Positions 15,207 to 16,426 of a stretch of 16,426 nucleotides of DNA are shown here, piece by piece. The translations under genes and the position numbers were made by a program. How positions within the stretch are numbered: the first letter of the stretch is position 1; each line of letters opens with the position of its first letter. Below the pieces are notes generated by a model that saw only the letters and a program-made list of their open reading frames with translations, ran no database searches and was not told where the DNA came from. The stretch spans positions 1 to 16,426 of the forward strand of contig CAYNOQ010000058.1 of NCBI GenBank assembly GCA_964398855.1, written 5' to 3'. The stretch comes from Mariniphaga sp964398855 (lineage in GTDB: Bacteria > Bacteroidota > Bacteroidia > Bacteroidales > Prolixibacteraceae).

Positions 15207-16426
15207 ATGTGGCGTAAACATCTCTTTCTCAGTATATTGTGTCTGTTTTTCATACAGACACATGCCATTCAGCTTCTTATCCCCATGGATGATTCGCAGC
15301 GAAATCACCTGAAATCCTACGGTATTGCCTATTGGGTTCTTCAACACAATGTTGAGGTAAAATGGCTGCTTAACTACCGGGGCGGTAGTTTTCTGATGCA
15401 ACATTATCCTGAGTTTGAAAACGAATGTGTTGTTCGTGGCGTCTCTTTTGAATCTATCACTGATGCTCAGGCATCTGCAATTCTGAATGAAATTGCCCGC
15501 CCCGAAGTCAATCAGGATGCAGTGAGCATGAATAAAGCTCCAAAAATTGCGGTATATACTCCGCCCAACAAACTGCCCTGGGACGATGCGGTTACACTGG
15601 TGCTCACCTATGCGGAAATAGAGTATGACAAAATTTATGACGAAGAAATTATTGAGGGAAAACTGAAAGATTATGACTGGCTGCACCTGCATCACGAGGA
15701 TTTTACGGGGCAGTTTGGGAAATTCTGGAGAACCTACCAGCACATGCCCTGGTATCAGCAGGATGTAAGCATAAATCAGGCGCTTGCTCAAAAGTTGGGA
15801 TTTCTGAAAGTTTCCGAAATGAAAGAGATGGTTACCCGCGAAATGGACAAATATGTGCTCAACGGCGGATTTATGTTTGCCATGTGTGCAGCCACCGACA
15901 CCTACGATATTGCCCGGGCAGCAGCCGGAGTGGATATCTGCGGGCCTATGTTCGACGGCGATCCTGCCGACCCGGATGCTCAGGAAAAACTCGATTTTAC
16001 ACACACATTCGCTTTTTATAATTTCAAACTCGAAATGGACCCCAACATCTATGAGTTTTCAGATATTGATGCAACCAACACCCGGAAAGTTACCCGTGAA
16101 AACGACTATTTCACCCTGTTTGAGTTTTCTGCAAAATGGGATCCCATTCCAACCATGCTTTGCCAGAATCACAAAAACATGATTAAGGGATTTATGGGGC
16201 AGACAACGGCTTTTCGCACAGAGGTTGTCAAACCCAATGTGTTGGTTTTGGGAGAGAACAAACCTGCGCGGGAAGCGCGATATATTCATGGTGAGCGCGG
16301 AAAAGGCTTCTGGACTTTCTACGGAGGGCACGACCCCGAGGATTACCGCCATCTGGTGGGCGACCCGCCAACCGATCTGAATCTCTATCCCAACTCTCCC
16401 GGATACCGACTTATCCTCAACAACGT
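15207..16426 (+). CDS. Exported protein often labelled 'asparagine synthetase B'; amidotransferase-like fold, 3'-truncated
   Basis: The frame is open from ATG 15207 to the window end, giving 406 residues with the C-terminus missing. Residues 1-20 are a signal peptide (MWRKHLFLSILCLFFIQTHA), so the protein is periplasmic or secreted. Conserved-looking blocks are LLIPMDDSQRNHLKSYGIAY (23-42), WLLNYRGGSF (53-62), KLPWDDAVTLVLTYAEI (122-138) and YDWLHLHHEDFTGQFGKF (156-173). Others are GGFMFAMCAATDTYDIA (220-236) and FYGGHDPEDYRHLVGDPPTD (371-390). I recognise it from memory as a Bacteroidota protein commonly annotated 'asparagine synthetase B'. It has neither an N-terminal Cys nucleophile nor an ATP-pyrophosphatase SGGxDS loop, so that name looks wrong. 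The AMCAAT turn (Cys227) and the GGHDPE motif suggest a class I glutamine amidotransferase-like (ThuA/GATase1) fold. That is my inference; the function is unknown. Confidence 0.85.
   Translation, partial: MWRKHLFLSILCLFFIQTHAIQLLIPMDDSQRNHLKSYGIAYWVLQHNVEVKWLLNYRGGSFLMQHYPEFENECVVRGVSFESITDAQASAILNEIARPEVNQDAVSMNKAPKIAVYTPPNKLPWDDAVTLVLTYAEIEYDKIYDEEIIEGKLKDYDWLHLHHEDFTGQFGKFWRTYQHMPWYQQDVSINQALAQKLGFLKVSEMKEMVTREMDKYVLNGGFMFAMCAATDTYDIARAAAGVDICGPMFDGDPADPDAQEKLDFTHTFAFYNFKLEMDPNIYEFSDIDATNTRKVTRENDYFTLFEFSAKWDPIPTMLCQNHKNMIKGFMGQTTAFRTEVVKPNVLVLGENKPAREARYIHGERGKGFWTFYGGHDPEDYRHLVGDPPTDLNLYPNSPGYRLILNN

Noticed and set aside
15165..16004. 279-codon open frame on the minus strand
   Set aside because: It lies fully opposite the plus-strand exported-protein gene, which has a signal peptide and recognisable conserved blocks. 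The minus-strand translation is rich in Phe/Ile/His with no recognisable domain.

Overview
The window is a chromosomal segment from a Bacteroidota bacterium of moderate GC, most likely a free-living marine or sediment-type lineage. The assignment rests on several points. Promoters match TTTG-N19-TAnnTTTG, with the rpmH promoter the clearest. The secreted and outer-membrane proteins are of Bacteroidota type. HtpG, DnaB, Ddl, the PASTA protein and the partial 3' gene all read as Bacteroidota versions. I cannot assign a genus from sequence alone.

Layout, left to right. (1) 3-1790: the 3' part of htpG (Hsp90). (2) 1918-2754: an exported TIM-barrel sugar phosphate isomerase/epimerase-like protein. 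(3) 2777-3768: an A/T-rich insert with a HARE-HTH/GIY-YIG nuclease gene. Its two ends behave like an integron gene cassette, with G|TT at both boundaries, a 10-bp inverted core and a 131-bp attC-like imperfect palindrome after the gene. (4) 4023-5342: an OmpA-domain lipoprotein and an outer-membrane beta-barrel protein in one unit, ending in a strong terminator. (5) 7528-5456 (minus): a secreted or lipoprotein prolyl oligopeptidase, convergent with the previous unit. (6) 7913-9903: a histidine kinase/response regulator pair with a 4-bp overlap. (7) 9998-10156: rpmH with its own promoter and a perfect 15-bp terminator stem. (8) 10287-13126: a compact PASTA, RluA/RluD-family pseudouridine synthase and D-Ala-D-Ala ligase operon. 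(9) 13250-13349: exactly 100 N, a scaffold gap at a short tandem repeat. (10) 13384-14949: dnaB. (11) 14975-15120: two families of degenerate 7-8 bp tandem repeats. (12) 15207-16426: the 5' part of an exported protein of the kind often labelled 'asparagine synthetase B'. The sequence instead suggests an amidotransferase-like fold of unknown function.

Most of the window is core housekeeping: chaperone, ribosome, replication, peptidoglycan precursor synthesis and envelope proteins. The accessory part is 2777-3768. The cassette-like nuclease insert is the best candidate for an unusual or little-described system here. No integrase gene is visible in the window, so it would be a solitary cassette.
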